Made by a program: the position numbers and the translations under genes. A stretch of 64,000 nucleotides of DNA from positions 4,677,196 to 4,741,195 of the forward strand of contig OZ025874.1 in assembly GCA_964019415.1 (NCBI GenBank), in the 5' to 3' direction. This document shows positions 31,010-42,304 of the stretch, piece after piece. The DNA is from Ianthella basta (taxonomy: Eukaryota > Porifera > Demospongiae > Verongiida > Ianthellidae). A model generated the notes under the pieces. That model was not told where the DNA came from and made no database searches. It saw nothing but the letters and a program-made list of their open reading frames with translations. How positions within the stretch are numbered: the stretch's first letter is position 1; the number at the start of each line of letters is the position of its first letter.

Positions 31010-32090
31010 AATCAATCAATCATTCAATCTGTCATCATGAAGGGTTTATCCCTCATGCAGGAGGTTGCCCTGAATACAAGAATGAGTTTTAAAGGACAAG
31101 AGCTAAATGTATCTATACTAGCATAGTGCTATTGTAGAGTTATTTATAGCTATTCAAAATTTATTAGTCCATCTCTTTCTGGGTAAGCCTCAACGCTGGT
31201 TTCATGGAACCTAACCATGATTCACTTTCTGCTGATATTCATCTTCTCTAACCTTTGCTTCCAATTTAGCTGCCGTCTCATACAAAATCCAACACTGCCT
31301 CAATCTGCCCCTAATATCCACATTCCTATTCTGTCGAGTCTCAACACCCCCTATATCTGTCTTAACACCCTCATTTGTGTAGCCTGTATTGTCCCTGTAG
31401 AGTCCAAGCCTCACATCCATAGGTCAAGGTTGGTATTATCATAGCATTTACCACTCTCAGTTTCGTACCCTTTGTCAATTCTTTCCTTGCCAACATTTTA
31501 CTTCCAATTGCTCCAATCATCTTTGATACCATTCTATTCTTTGCTCCACTTCCTTATCCATATACTCATCCCCACTGATCATTACACCAAGGTACTTCAT
31601 CTACTTCACTTGCTCCTCACACTCACCATTTACTTCGACATTACATACCTCTTGCTTCCTATCAATCCTCATAACCCTAGTCTTCTGCCAATTTGCCTTC
31701 ATTCCCCACTTCACTAACATATCATTCATCTCTTGTAAAGTGTGCTGCAGTGCTTCTTCTGCTTCCACCAGCATTACTAGGTCATTAGCAAACATTTATA
31801 CTTCCAGCTGTCCTGTGGTTAGCCGTACACTCCCATAGAAATGCTTCCTTGCTTCTATTACTATCCGGTCTATGAAGATGTTAAAGAGCCAAGGGGACAA
31901 GGGGCAACCCTGCCTGACACCCTTTTTGACCTCAAACTAGGATGACTCTCCACCTCCTACCCTCACTCTTGCCCTACCATCCTCATATAGACTCTTAAAG
32001 CCTCCCACAGCTTGTCTCTGCTAACACTGTCATAGGCTTTCTCTAAATCTACAAATGCTGCATATAATCTTATCAGACTGTCTATGTAGG
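31010..32090 (-). pseudogene. LINE RT remnant with (ATTG)n tail
   Basis: Minus strand, in order: FVDLEKAYDSVSRDKLWEAL (about 32.05 kb, the palm motif A region), VKKGVRQGCPLSPWLFNIFI (31.92), FANDLVMLVEAEEALQHTL (decayed YADD, 31.78), WGMKANWQKTRVMR, MKYLGVMISGDEYMD (31.58), then MDVRLGLYRDNTGYTNEGV (31.4). Stops and shifts between blocks. The 3' end at about 31.01 kb reads CAACCTCCTGCATGAGGG and ATTGAATGATTGATTGATT, a simple-repeat tail as seen at LINE 3' ends. A different clade from the 24-kb LINE, probably RTE- or Rex-like. Confidence 0.8.
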
Positions 32091-32800
32091 GATGGCGGTG
32101 GTTGTTTGTATGCTGTACTACAAACGAAAAGTCACGCTACTCCTGAATAGGGCCGAAAACCGACAAACGAAGCTTCCCACGAGGAAGCGGGGACTGAACA
32201 GTGCACAGAGCTAGCCTTACTTCCCAGCAAATTGCGCCTACATGTAGAGAGCGCCCTTAACATTTCCCACGTTTCGTCTTCTTATTCTTCTTCAAACAAA
32301 ATTAGCTATCAAACTAATTCCAAGACGAACCTACTGCAAATTAACCAAACTGTATTCTTTTGTGGGTTAGAAACCACCACAAGCGTCACTCATTACGGTT
32401 ACCGGGTCTGTCCAGAAACGCTGTTACACGCAAGACACCATTTTACAATGACCTTGACGACCAACAGCTTTCCGCCCACTCTTCCTTCAATGTCTGCTCA
32501 ATAGCCTCACAAGACCGTTAAATGTCCATTCGGAGACGCATACGAGAGAAGCTTTGGTCGAAGTTAGCTTGCGCATCGTTTCAAAGGACATCCGTGGTCA
32601 TGTAAATCCCGCCATTTTAAAATAATACTTGGTTAGTTTTTGGTCGCCGTTTCTCACTATTTCCGGTGGCCTAGCGTTGAAAGGTGCTGATGAGCTCCAG
32701 GAATAGGGTCTTATATATACCTTCACCGATGTCCTGTGGTTGCAACTTAGCATGTGCAACTTGCACACCATAAGATGCACAGAAACTAGACATAAAGCTT
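32085..32800. mobile_element. Foldback family F, left arm
   Basis: Starts CTATGTAGGGATGGCGGTGG, then TTGTTTGTATGCTGTACTAC, CTACTCCTGAATAGGG, TTCTTCTTATTCTTCTTC, TTACCGGGTCTGTCC, ACGCAAGACACCATTTTA, GTTAGCTTGCGCATCG, GTCCTGTGGTTGCAACTTAG. The same order is at 40225-40990 and in part at 46.7, 49.5 and 60.6 kb. It runs straight into palindromic MITE copy C. Confidence 0.85.
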
Positions 32801-33357
32801 TTCTGCAAAAATAGTAAGGATGTAGGGATGACATAAAAAGGACAGAAAAAAGTAAAGGCTGTTATACAGTGGAGCATTAACCATCGTCCCTACATTCAAG
32901 GGTGTAGGACTATACAGTGCAACATTCTTGCATGTGGGGACCATGGTTAATGATCCACTGTGCTCCACTGTGTATACCGTATAGCGGGAAATTTCGCGAT
33001 TTTGTTCAGAACCAAACATTTTGCGATTTTAATTTCACGATTTCTAACCTCCAGAACATCTCCTTGGCAGGCAAACTACTTAGCTGAAGGGAATTTTCGA
33101 GCATGGAACAGTAAGATAGCACTTAAATGGCTAAATCCACTTCTGCACTACGCGGCAGACATCTTATTATGACATTTACATATAATTATAATGATGGGTG
33201 GAGAAAATTCGCGAAGGAAAATTTCGCGACTTTGGTCAAATCGTGAAAATCGAAAACATTAAACCTCGCGAAATTTACCTGCTATACGGTAACAGCCTTT
33301 ACTTTATGCCATCCCTACATCATTACTATTTTGTAGAATATTTTTATTATTTCTATT
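32787..33357. mobile_element. Palindromic MITE copy C, split by another MITE
   Basis: Left half 32787-32978 (AAACTAGACATAAAGC, GATGTAGGGATGACATAAAA, GGAGCATTAACCATCG) and right end 33290-33357 (ACAGCCTTTACTTTATGCC, ATTTTTATTATTTCTA). The element at 32979-33291 sits in the TA of GTGTAACAGCC. Confidence 0.85.
32979..33291. mobile_element. TA-inserted MITE with CCGTATAGC / AAATTTCGCGA ends
   Basis: Left CCGTATAGCGGGAAATTTCG, right (reversed) CCGTATAGCAGGTAAATTTC; both continue CGCGA. It lies at a TA inside MITE copy C. Members with decayed ends are at 36338-36433 and 49340-49443. Confidence 0.85.
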
Positions 33358-33472
33358 ACCTTATAATTAGGCAAAAATTTGATGAATACTGTACAGTTAC
33401 ATTATGGGCCAGGCATTGAGCTGCAGCACAGCTGCAATATCGTAAATACAATCTTTCCTTTCTTGGGTGTAG

Positions 33473-33594
33473 AGCGCTGTGTACCTGGTGTATATGCAGT
33501 GTCTGTGTCAGGTGAACTACCAGGAGATATTGTGGAGAGTTTGAAGGATCAGGGAAGACCATTCATTCCAAGAGATCGATCCACTAAAGCATAA
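33473..33594 (+). CDS. Candidate terminal exon of an unknown gene
   Basis: After a good acceptor (TTTCCTTTCTTGGGTGTAG) an open frame reads RCVPGVYAVSVSGELPGDIV, ESLKDQGRPFIPRDRSTKA and stops at TAA (33594). Codon use and a basic, hydrophilic end look like real coding sequence. The pattern GVYAV..SG.LP....L...G.P..PRD feels familiar from invertebrate hypothetical proteins but I cannot name it. Upstream exons are not visible, since the preceding 1.4 kb is transposon. Confidence 0.4.
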
Positions 33595-34374
33595 TGCATG
33601 TATATACAAGTGTCTGTATGGCATATTTTCGTCATAACAAGTGCATGATTTCTTGCACTTAGGACATGAATATGATGAGAAAATTGCTCCAAAACTGCAG
33701 AATGATGTTCTTTGATTGATATGTTGGTTCTTTGGTGTATATTCAATTTAATTATAAATTCAATGCATGCATGCATAATTAAGGTGCACCATGCCTGAAC
33801 GTGCTAGGAACAAGATTGGTCCAATGTAGCAGCAACACATGGATATACACGTAAGCAAAGATAAAAGTCAAGGTATGCCAAGTCAGACCATTTTCATAAT
33901 CATTATAATGCCTCAGTTAAATCTTGCATGCCACATATAAGAGATCATAGATAAAGCTTTATAGTTTCTACATGCAAAGGATAAGAAAGCAGCAAAGCTG
34001 TCATGATCCACTTCCTAGTGCTTTTCTTTGTCTCTCCCTAGAAATGGCTCTCTGTGGCTCTTCCATGCCTCGAGATCAGATCTCAGTAGCCAATATTATA
34101 TGATTGATCCATTTTAATTCTGATCTTCTGGATAGTTATTGAAGGGTGTGAATCAACTGTCTGATCTATGCACTAAAGGATGAAAGTGTAGCTTACTGAA
34201 CTACTCTAGGTAGTAGGTCAAGAAACTGCCAGGAAAGAGTATAATAATTAAATATAATGCAATACTACTGTGCACATTCCAGTGCGATATGTGCTTTAAT
34301 GGATAATAATCTTTGTGCCTTTCATGGTGGTGACATTTGAAGTGCTGCAGAAGTGATGGAGGACCTCAAGCAGA

Positions 34375-34525
34375 TTTAGAACTTGGGAGAGATCTTCACA
34401 AGACCACTGGAATGCTCCACAGCCAGGAATCATCTTGCAGGCACTCTCAGTTGCAGTTCAGAGAGGAAATGCTGCAGCAATCCTCAGTGCCATGGGAATT
34501 AAGGAGGCAGGACAGCTGTGATAGA
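34375..34525 (+). CDS. Possible terminal exon, weak
   Basis: In one plus-strand frame the sequence reads LQALSVAVQRGNAAAILSAM, then GIKEAGQL and a TGA at about 34522. An AG (ATTTAG) lies upstream at 34379. The segment is less AT-rich than its flanks. No domain recognised; it could also be an old repeat. Confidence 0.25.
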
Positions 34526-34784
34526 CTTTGCATCTGCATGACATTGTTCTGATCCTTACTAATGCATGATGTGATTTTTATGTGTTGTATTAATTTGGTC
34601 TAATTGTGAATACAGTGCAAGTTATAATAAAACTGAAATAGTAAGCCAAGAGACATGCCTGACTTATACCAGGAAATTGTGTATGAATGAAAGTAGATCT
34701 ATCAAGGCACATAGCCTCCCTTGGCACAGCCTTCCTTGCCACATCCACTTCAGGGAAATTAGATAATTTCAAGAACCCAATAAC

Positions 34785-34925
34785 ATATTCTTGCTCTCCA
34801 ATAAGATATCATCGCTCTCCAATAAGATATAATTGCTGACTAATGGAAACCTGTCACCTCTCACAACAAGTAGCACTTTTATAGTCTCTGAATAAACATA
34901 GCAACTACCTAACAACGGCAAATAA
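34785..34925 (-). repeat. Family H internal segment, inverted copy
   Basis: Reverse complement of 21930-22090: GCTCTCCAATAAGATAT tandem copies, CACCTCTCACAACAAGTAGC, TATTCAGAGACTATAAAAGT on the other strand. Shows that family H occurs in both orientations. Confidence 0.8.
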
Positions 34926-35024
34926 AGTCTTCTAATCTCTCATACTTCATAGTCATACCTAGCATATGCTCATGCATGCCTCGAAATCCCCCACACATTA
35001 TTTACATTATATTACATTCAACTG

Positions 35025-35660
35025 CCATGACTAAGTGGCCTGGTAGGTTGAATAGATGATACACCTTGCATATCTTGGTCATTTTGCCATTAATTAAATA
35101 ACACTGCTAGTATCACCAGTGGATGGACCACTGGCCATGTTTACCAAAGTTTATGGTGAAAATACTGTCATGACTAAGTGAATCGGGTTAGTTAGAATAT
35201 GGGATATACCTTACATAACTTGGCCATTTTGTCATTAATTAAGCAATACTGCTAATATCATAGGTAATGTTCCACTTGACTGTGTCCACCAAGTTTCACA
35301 GTAGAGCAAGCTTGTCTGTTTTACTACTACCACAACTAAGTGGGAACAGGTTGGTTGAATATACGGTACACCTTGTATAACTCAGCCATTATGTCACTAA
35401 TTGAGCATACTGCAAATATCATAGGTGGATGGATCACTTGGCTATGTCCACCAAGTTTCATGGTGAAACGAGGCCGCCTGCTTTAATACAGTCATGAGTA
35501 AGTGGGACTGGGTTGGCTGAATATGTGGTACACCTTGCATAAATCGGCCATTTTGGCACTAATTAAGAAATGCCACTGATATCATAGGTAGATGGACCGC
35601 CTGGCTGTGTCCACCAAGTTTTATGGTGGAGTGAGGCCAGCTGCTTAACATACAAAACAC
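35025..35660 (+). repeat. Tandem array, about 4 copies of a roughly 160-bp unit
   Basis: Units start near 35031, 35174, 35336 and 35498 (CTAAGTGG or similar), spacing 143, 162 and 162. Each holds GGTTGGTTGAATAT, GGTACACCTT, TCGGCCATTTTG, TAATTAAG, GGATGGACCAC, TGTCCACCAAGTTTCATGG. Single units of the later part are at 29.84 and 30.21 kb. Confidence 0.85.
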
Positions 35661-35891
35661 AGCTATCTATAAATACAAATTCCCCATACATACAGTGTTA
35701 TTCAATGCACATGTATATTACAATTTTCCCGGCTCCTTGTACTAGGATGAAGGCCCAATTAAAATGCTGCCTAATACAAAAGTCGTAAAATCTCCCATAC
35801 TTTTATTGGCATACCTAGCACATGTTCATGAGATCCTCCAAATCCCCCAGCCAACGGGCAAGAGCTAGATTGCAATGATGATGAATTGTGG

Positions 35892-36056
35892 CTATGGAGT
35901 ACACATGCTGTTGTTTGACAATATCTGGACTATTTCGTTCCAATCCTTAGCCTTGTCCATGAATTCTTCAATGTACAAAGGAGAATCCAAGCCTCCTTTT
36001 GGTAGATCTGCTGACGCTTGCTTGCTGCCTCTGACTTTGCACACAGTCGTAGTACT
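35892..36056 (-). CDS. Candidate terminal exon on the minus strand
   Basis: A strong acceptor (CTGTTCTCTGTTTCTGCGTTAG) precedes 55 codons in phase 0: STTTVCKVRGSKQASADLPK, then GGLDSPLYIEEFMDKAKDWN and EIVQILSNNSMCTP, stop TAG at 35892. Acidic, helical and low in hydrophobics, like a real coding exon; no domain recognised. Upstream exons would lie beyond 36.1 kb. Confidence 0.4.
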   Translation of the reverse strand, partial: STTTVCKVRGSKQASADLPKGGLDSPLYIEEFMDKAKDWNEIVQILSNNSMCTP

Positions 36057-36337
36057 CTAACGCAGAAACAGAGAACAGGCTGCTAAAATCTAACACAGTA
36101 AGTTACCTACATGATATTAACATCAGTCTTCACAGCGACGCCGTTCGAATTGCCTTTGGCTTCCTCACGCTGACAAGTCTAGACAGCTCTTCTCCTACCT
36201 ACGGTGTCTAAACCCTTTGGAAACTTAGTGTCCTTGTGTGCAGCTGTCGATTATGAATTCCATGCCAATGATGAATCTATGGGCCTGGTGCATCCAGCTA
36301 CAAGTATATCCAGGGAAACTATGTTTGTGCAGTAGTG

Positions 36338-36433
36338 CTAACACAAATTTTAGCGGAAGAAATATTGGTGGATTGCTCTCAAAACCGCCAATCTGCCAAA
36401 ATAAATTCCCCACCAAAATTTCCGGCCATATGG
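36338..36433. mobile_element. Short palindromic MITE, CCATATGGC type
   Basis: The right end reversed reads TACCATATGGCCGGAAATTT then TGGTGGGG, close to the TA-CCGTATAGC-GGAAATTT ends of the 33-kb MITE; the left half is partly complementary. Fragmented copy. Confidence 0.5.
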
Positions 36434-37080
36434 TACACCCCAGCTCCTTCCTTTGATGCTTTCTACATTTCCATGGCAACTAATGCAACAAGCAATAAAC
36501 TCCCATGAAACACAATATAATGTAAAGACAACGGAACAGGAAGGAAAAAGATTAAAATTACACTGCACTTAATCAAAAACTATTTTATTCATCAATTAAT
36601 TAATTCTTATACAGTACAAATACCTAGTACTCCCCTTCTGTAAACTTTAGCCACCTGGCACTGGATACCTGCAAAGAAAAATTAAACCGAATTTCAAGTA
36701 TATAACTTGTGAATGCACTGCCATCGTACTGAGAACATCTATATTCAAGCGATAGAACAGCACAACATGGGTTATGGGCAACACAGCCAAGTACATACAT
36801 ACAAGCCCAGACCTCTCCAAGTTATCAGATGCCAGAATGCACTTGTACAGTGGATAATAAACTGGCACAGCACAGTGAACAGTGCTGTTCTGTGGGTACA
36901 CAATACTATCACAGTTGCGCTTTATGCAGTACAGACAGTACGTAGCATGGAGGGTTCTTTCTTGATTAAATTTGTAATCCTGCTTCAGTACCATCAGGAT
37001 CCACAGTGTGTTGAGGAAGTGCTGTTGTTGACATGGTATACCAGTGCTCAAAATAACATTCGGACACCAGACATTTTCCA
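36434..37080. other. No gene recognised
   Basis: Frames of up to 134 codons occur on both strands but none has a recognisable domain. The 3' end near 37060-37080 (TTCGGACACCAGACATTTTC) may belong to the hAT element that follows. Confidence 0.35.
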
Positions 37081-37125
37081 GTAAATTTCCGGAAGTATCC
37101 AGACATCATCTTTTGTTCTGCCAAA

Positions 37126-37945
37126 ATGTCTGAACAAAGAAAGTGCAGTTTGGAGGAGAGCTCAGTTATAGAGCTAGACACACCATGCAGTGACTCTCCG
37201 ACCAAGAAACACTCCATACAGAAGAAAACTGTAGAGAAGGGGATCACGGAGAATTACAAAGAGCTGAACACCTCCATATGGCTCAAGTATGACAATTGCA
37301 GCCGCATGGCCACACTGAAGTACAGTGCAAGCAATTGAGGCTGTTTTTAGACCAAGAAGCTCTTGATAAGCTTACAACTGTGCAATTTGAACACCTGCCT
37401 TCTGCAAAAAAGGTGCTTGCCCGGATTAAGGAAAAACAGATGGGTTGTACATTTACCAAGGGATTGAGTTGAAGTGTCATGATCGAGCTCTGACTTACCT
37501 GAAAGTCCATTACACTGTGTGGATTGAAGCTGTAAGGAAATGCCTTCATGAGCACATGAGATTCCAAGACACTGAGCTGCTCATCCAAGCTGTGACTCTT
37601 CTGGCTACTAATGGCTGGGAACATAGCGAGTCTCCTTCTTTTGGGTAAGCAGCATTAGATGCCATCTGTGTGACATTTAAAGTTCCTCTGGAGAATGCCT
37701 CTGTAGATCTCGCTCTTGTGCAGGAAAAGTGGGATGATATGGTGGGGTATGGGAAGCAGTACCTGAACCTTGTACAGGAAGACTACAAGATCATTAGGTG
37801 GAAACTCTTCAACGCCGTAGATGCGAAGGGAAGGACAAATGTGTTGGCCATCATTGAGCTGTTGTTCAGCCTGCCAATGGCTAATGGTCGGCTTGAAAGA
37901 GTGTTTTCACGGCTTAAATGGGCTAAAAATGACAGGTGAACCTGC
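37126..37945 (+). pseudogene. hAT-type transposase remnant
   Basis: Plus-strand pieces in order: an N-terminal basic region with ITENYKELNTSIWLKYD (37.24-37.30), VQFEHLPSAKKVLARIKEKQ in another frame (37.38-37.44), YTVWIEAVRKCLHEHMRFQD and ELLIQAVTLLATNGWEHSES (37.51-37.64), FKVPLENASVDLALVQEKWD (37.68), and the C-terminal dimerisation motif IELLFSLPMANGRLERVFSR, followed by LKWAKNDR and a stop. The last motif is diagnostic of hAT-derived proteins (ZNF862-like group). Frameshifts and stops make it a pseudogene; ends not found. Confidence 0.75.
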
Positions 37946-38094
37946 CTGGTTGCCAGGAATGGATCTAATCGTGACCGCAATCTTTATAACTTGTATAACA
38001 AGTTATGCACTCTCAAAGTTAAAATGGGGTTTAACACTTCTTCTTATTGGATAGTTTGGCATTTGTTCTGTTTCTACTAATGTTATGCTTTCTA

Positions 38095-38165
38095 GGGTGC
38101 AGAAGGCACCCCTATATATTGTTTTCACTTTGAGGCTTTATGTTTGTAATGGGCTATATTGGGGC
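38095..38165 (+). repeat. Family H 5' terminus
   Basis: Hairpin GGGTGC-AGAAG-GCACCC at 38095-38111, then CTATATATTGTTTTCACTTT, GAGGCTTTATGTTTG, as at 13.35 and 21.86 kb. Confidence 0.75.
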
Positions 38166-38734
38166 TGCCACCACAGCAGCCCAAACTAGATTGAAGAATG
38201 ATTAAGATGGTCTATGTACCATGGTGACACGAATGAAAGACAACGTTCGGAACTACACATGGTAGATTGAAGAATGTTTCATTAAGACATTGGGGTGGTG
38301 GGAGTGCACTGTGTACCAAATATACATCCGTACACCCAGAGCCACGCTGGCATCATACGCTTCCAGACTTACGAAGTGATCATTGTATGCTTTGGTTAAT
38401 ATTGCCTGGTTATTCTTGACTGTAGAATGAACTGTACTATGCTTGACAACAATCATAGTTGCCATGTATTTGGTTATTAATGGTTACCCTATTGTGCAGT
38501 GGGTCTATTCTAGTGATGGTGGTTGAGGGATTGTGTGCTCTGCCATACGTATAGTATTCATACGTACCTGTCCTTTCCTTTCAATGCATTGGAGCCAATG
38601 GTCTTCTTGTATCAGCTCATTTTGGGAGGTTACTCTGGTCCAAAGCATTATGTGATTTTTGGGGAGATGGGCAGCTTGATCTTGATGTTGAAGACTATCC
38701 TCTAACAAGCCTCCAACAAGCCTACAATGCCAGG
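38166..38734. other. No feature seen
   Basis: Non-coding; nothing recognised. Confidence 0.35.
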
Positions 38735-38930
38735 CCGGCCTTCTGGAGGTCATGGCACTGAAGTGTGCAAAAGTTAGTACTCCTAAAGGAATCGAAATCA
38801 CACTATGGGCATGTAACATGCGCTGAAATGTTCCTCCATTCGCAACAGACATTGTTAGCTAACGCTCTGTGTCTACCCCTCCGCTACCCCCCCCTCTCTC
38901 TCTCTCTCTCTCTGTGTGTGTGTATGTGTG
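38735..38930 (+). repeat. Interspersed repeat ending in CT/GT microsatellite, copy 2
   Basis: Matches 10640-10825 (GGCACTGAAGTGTGCAAA, AGGAATCGAAATCACACTAT, TAACATGCGCTGAAATG, CAGACATTGTTAGCTAACGC) and also ends in a CT run (38890-38912), here short and followed by GT. The much longer run at 10.8 kb shows how the same seed expanded there. Confidence 0.75.
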
Positions 38931-38933
38931 CGT

Positions 38934-39700
38934 ATCAAAGATGGGGAGCTTTGTAGACAGCAATCACATCCTTTGGAAGAAGATCAAGCTGTCTACCAAG
39001 CTCCGCATCTTTGACTCTGTAGTTGTCTCCACCCTCCTGTACGGCCTAGAAACAACAGCGTTTCTGGAGCCACAGGTACATCGACTGCAGAGTTTTGTGC
39101 TGTGCTGTCTCCGCTCTATCCATGGAGTGTCCTTGTGGGACGAACAGAGAGACACTTCCATCAGAAATACCACATGGGCTTCACCGAATCTCCACCATGT
39201 TGACCCAAAGGCATCTTCATCTCCTGGGTCACATCATGCGAATGTCTGAGGACCATCTACCAAGTAAACTACTTGTGTGTGCTTCATCTCAAGGTAGGTG
39301 GTCAGCAGGAGGCCAAAGGATGAGGTGGAATGACCAGGTGCTCAGAGACCTCAGAGACTGCAACCTCCACAACAAATGGAAGACAGTAACACAGGATCGA
39401 AGTGAGTGGAGGCAGAAGGTATGGCCAGAGACTGGATACCTCAACGACACCAAAGAAGTTGGAGAGATTAGCCATAAAGATGAGCAGAAGCGCCGCCGTG
39501 AAGCAAGGCAAACATCATCAGATCTTGCTCTTCATTGTACAGAAGAGGGCTGTGGTTTCATTGCACTCAACCACGCCGGCCTTGTAAACCACCAGAGGTA
39601 GACACATGGTCCATCTTTGACTGACCAATGCCAGTTCTGCCACCAGACTTTCATACTAAAGGGCCTTCACAACCATGAGCAGTTTTGCAATCAATGAACA
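38934..39700 (+). pseudogene. LINE 3' end with C-terminal C2H2 fingers
   Basis: Plus strand: LSTKLRIFDSVVVSTLLYGL, ETTAFLEPQVHRLQSFVLCC (RT thumb), LHLLGHIMRMSEDHLPSKLL, RWSAGGQRMRWNDQVLRDLR, then two C2H2-like modules CTEEGCGFIALNHAGLVNHQ (39.54-39.60) and CQFCHQTFILKGLHNHEQFC (39.63-39.69). A frameshift lies near 39.17 and a stop in the linker. It begins right after a microsatellite and ends before another, so it is a 5'-truncated fragment. Confidence 0.8.
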
Positions 39701-39773
39701 ACCTCAAACTCCAACACAACCACAGTGAATTGGCCTGCATTGTTCCTCATCAGAATGAAAGCAGCAAAACAAA

Positions 39774-39900
<127 letters not shown>

Positions 39901-39902
39901 AT

Positions 39903-40070
39903 AGAGGTGCTTTCACTGGATGACTGGCTGGTGTGGAGACTTGAAACTCTTGCAAACCCAACAGTCTATTGCATCTTGATGTATCTTGCAGGCCATTAGC
40001 ATTGCTGTATCCCCAACTTTCTGAACTACTGAACATTCATAAGAAGATTGCTAGCAAGTAGTTCGATTTC
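39903..40070 (+). repeat. Family H 3' segment without terminal hairpin
   Basis: GAGGTGCTTTCACTGGATGA, GAGACTTGAAACTCTTGCAA, TTGATGTATCTTGCAGGCCA, GCTAGCAAGTAGTTCGATTT; matches 23560-23705 closely, then diverges before the hairpin. Confidence 0.85.
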
Positions 40071-40199
40071 AGGCATTGATTGTTGAAGATCTATTTATTG
40101 AAGTTTGCACGTCTGATCAAAATGTGCATGTGTCCGATTAAATGTGATATTGTCCAGACAAAATGTCCAAGCACTTTCTAAAAGTTAGCGTGAGCACTG

Positions 40200-40990
40200 G
40201 ACTATCAGAGAGTACGATAGTACTCTCTATGTAGGGATGGTACAGGGTGTTTCGAATTCACAATACATTGGTATAGGGACGAAATCGCGAAAAGCGTCGA
40301 AAACTGCCAAAACGAGGCTTCGTAGGGCTAAATACGAAATATTCATACACTAAACTGACCTGGAAGGCAAGCGAACGCGGTCTGTCGGCGAGAAAATGAC
40401 ACTCGAAAACATCCATTTTCGTCTTCATATTCTTCTTCTTCTTCTTCTTCTTCTTCTTCATATTCTTCTTCGCCAGCTGTAACTGACGAACAGAATTAGC
40501 TATCGAACTAATTCGAACACAAAACTACTGAAAATTAACCGAGCTGTATTCTTTCGAAGTATAGGCTCCGAAAGCGCATTGTTCAGACTTTGGGGTTACC
40601 GAGTCTTTCGGGAGACGTTGCTACGCGCAAGACGCCATTTTATGATGACGTTGAAGAACGGCAGTTTCCCGCCTACTGTTTCTTCAGTTTCTGTCCAAAA
40701 GCCAGCCAACACCGTCAGTAGGCCGTTTCAGGTGTATACGAGATAAGGGCTTAGGCCAAAGTTAGCTTGCGCGTCATTTCAAAAGGTCAACCGGACCCGC
40801 CATTTTTAATTAGTACTCGGATAACTTCCGGTCACTGCTTCTAACTCTTAGGTGGGCTGGCGTGGAGGCTAGGAGATAGCTGACACCTCGAGCTCCAGGA
40901 TTAAAGAAATAAGGTCCTACACTGTAACCTGCATGGATGTCATCTAGTGGCACTTAGCATGTGCAGCTTGCACACCATAAAAAGTACAGA
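40200..40990. mobile_element. Foldback family F, left arm with terminal stem-loop
   Basis: Begins with the stem-loop AGAGAGTAC-GATA-GTACTCTCT (40207-40228), then CTATGTAGGGATGGTACAGG, a TTC microsatellite (40434-40461), TAGCTATCGAACTAATTCG, TTACCGAGTCTTTCGGG, CGCAAGACGCCATTTTATGA, GTTAGCTTGCGCGTCA, CTTAGCATGTGCAGCTTGC. Collinear with 32085-32800; followed by MITE copy D. Confidence 0.85.
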
Positions 40991-40993
40991 AAC

Positions 40994-41145
40994 TAGAAAT
41001 AATAAAAATTTTCTACAAAAATAGCAAGGATGTAGGGATGGCACAAAAAGTACAGAAACAAGTAAAGGCTGTTACACAGTGGAGCATCAACCATCGTCCC
41101 TACATTCAAGGGTGTAGGACTATAAGGTGCGACATTCTTGCATAT
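40994..41145. mobile_element. Palindromic MITE copy D, left half only
   Basis: From AACTAGAAATAATAAAAATT to GCGACATTCTTGCATA; the right half is missing. Confidence 0.85.
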
Positions 41146-41173
41146 TAGTGATACCATGAGGTGTATATGGATT

Positions 41174-41377
41174 TTAGTAGCCAGAAAAGTGATTGAGGTT
41201 TCGTGCGACGTTCTCGGCCTTCGAGGGGTTCTTGCACTCGCTGGTCAACTTTCTCGTCTCCTTGACACAGTGTTTTCTCACTGCTGCAGTGAGTTTGAGT
41301 GCCTCTTGCATACGAATTAGTGCACGTGCTTGCTGTTTCTCATTTGTGCACTGGGCAGGGTTTATCATGGTTGTCAT
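41174..41377 (-). CDS. Hypothetical short coding segment, weak
   Basis: A minus-strand frame of 67 codons starting ATGACAACCATGATAAACCC and reading NEKQQARALIRMQEALKLTA, AVRKHCVKETRKLTSECKNP. Basic, helical, in a local GC- and CpG-richer patch; this resembles an N-terminal exon, but there is no domain and the frame ends at a stop after HFSGY. Low confidence. Confidence 0.25.
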   Translation of the reverse strand: MTTMINPAQCTNEKQQARALIRMQEALKLTAAVRKHCVKETRKLTSECKNPSKAENVARNLNHFSGY

Positions 41378-41633
41378 GGTTTATCTAGCTCAGCTACGTA
41401 CAGCTTTATGTTGTTAGCTTGCATGCATTGGTTGCAGCATGATAGAGGGAGGTACTTCACTCTCTTTTCACTGCTTTGTGGACTCTCTCAAAGCCACGCA
41501 AAGTTGAAGCTTACTGCAATTATGCATTTGTGAGTTGTGCTTCGTTATCAATAACAACCTCCATATTTAGGCAGTGATAACATTTAAGCACCCCTGTGCA
41601 GTATATAGCTTCTTATTGCAGTTATATCCTGGC

Positions 41634-41684
41634 AGTTGTCCCGGCAACGGTGTATATAATATATACACCGTTGCCGGGACAACT
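41634..41684. repeat. Perfect 25-bp palindrome with 1-nt centre
   Basis: Arms AGTTGTCCCGGCAACGGTGT plus ATATA and their exact complement, separated by a single A at 41659. 51 bp in all with no mismatch. Confidence 0.95.
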
Positions 41685-41689
41685 TGTAT

Positions 41690-42280
41690 GACAAATTTGT
41701 ATGTGGTCATTATTGGCAACTTAAGTCTGCTATTCTGATAATTGACACATAAAAGCTGATCATGGCATTTCAGATCTGCAAATGTAACATGCAAGTAGTG
41801 GCACAAACACAAATAATTTCAATATGACCTGTTCCTTCACCTGCTCATCCAGATGGGAAAACGTCCATGACTGTTCAAATACTTTCAGATGAGAGGGCAC
41901 AATATCAGATTTCACACCTGCACAGACAGTACCCCAATTGTGATGCAACAGCAAAACAACTGCTATGTAGTTGTGGCCATGCAGGCAACAACTAAACAAT
42001 CAACATCATGGAAGAATAGTATTACCAATACTAAAGTGTGCCAAGATCAGTGTTCTGGGATGTATCTAAACTCCTATAGCATGTAATTAATCATCCTTGC
42101 ATTAGACTCTTTGCCACTTCCTAGGTCTCCCTCTAGGCTGCTATCCTTCTACCTCTCCCATTATTACCTTACCACAAACATTCCAATTCCTCTAATATAA
42201 ATCTCCACCTTCCTTTCCTCTCCCTTAGCATATACACAATAGATCTCTGTCAAACCTCCACCAGCACAGTTTGTCCAACA
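41690..42280. other. No feature seen
   Basis: Non-coding; nothing recognised. Confidence 0.35.
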
Positions 42281-42286
42281 TATTAA

Positions 42287-42304
42287 GGGGGGGGGGGGGG
42301 GGGG
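42287..42304 (+). repeat. Poly-G run
   Basis: About 18 G in a row. Confidence 0.9.

Noticed and set aside
36713-37084. 123-codon plus-strand ORF opposite a 134-codon minus ORF
   Set aside because: No domain on either strand and no splice context; chance frames in AT-moderate DNA.
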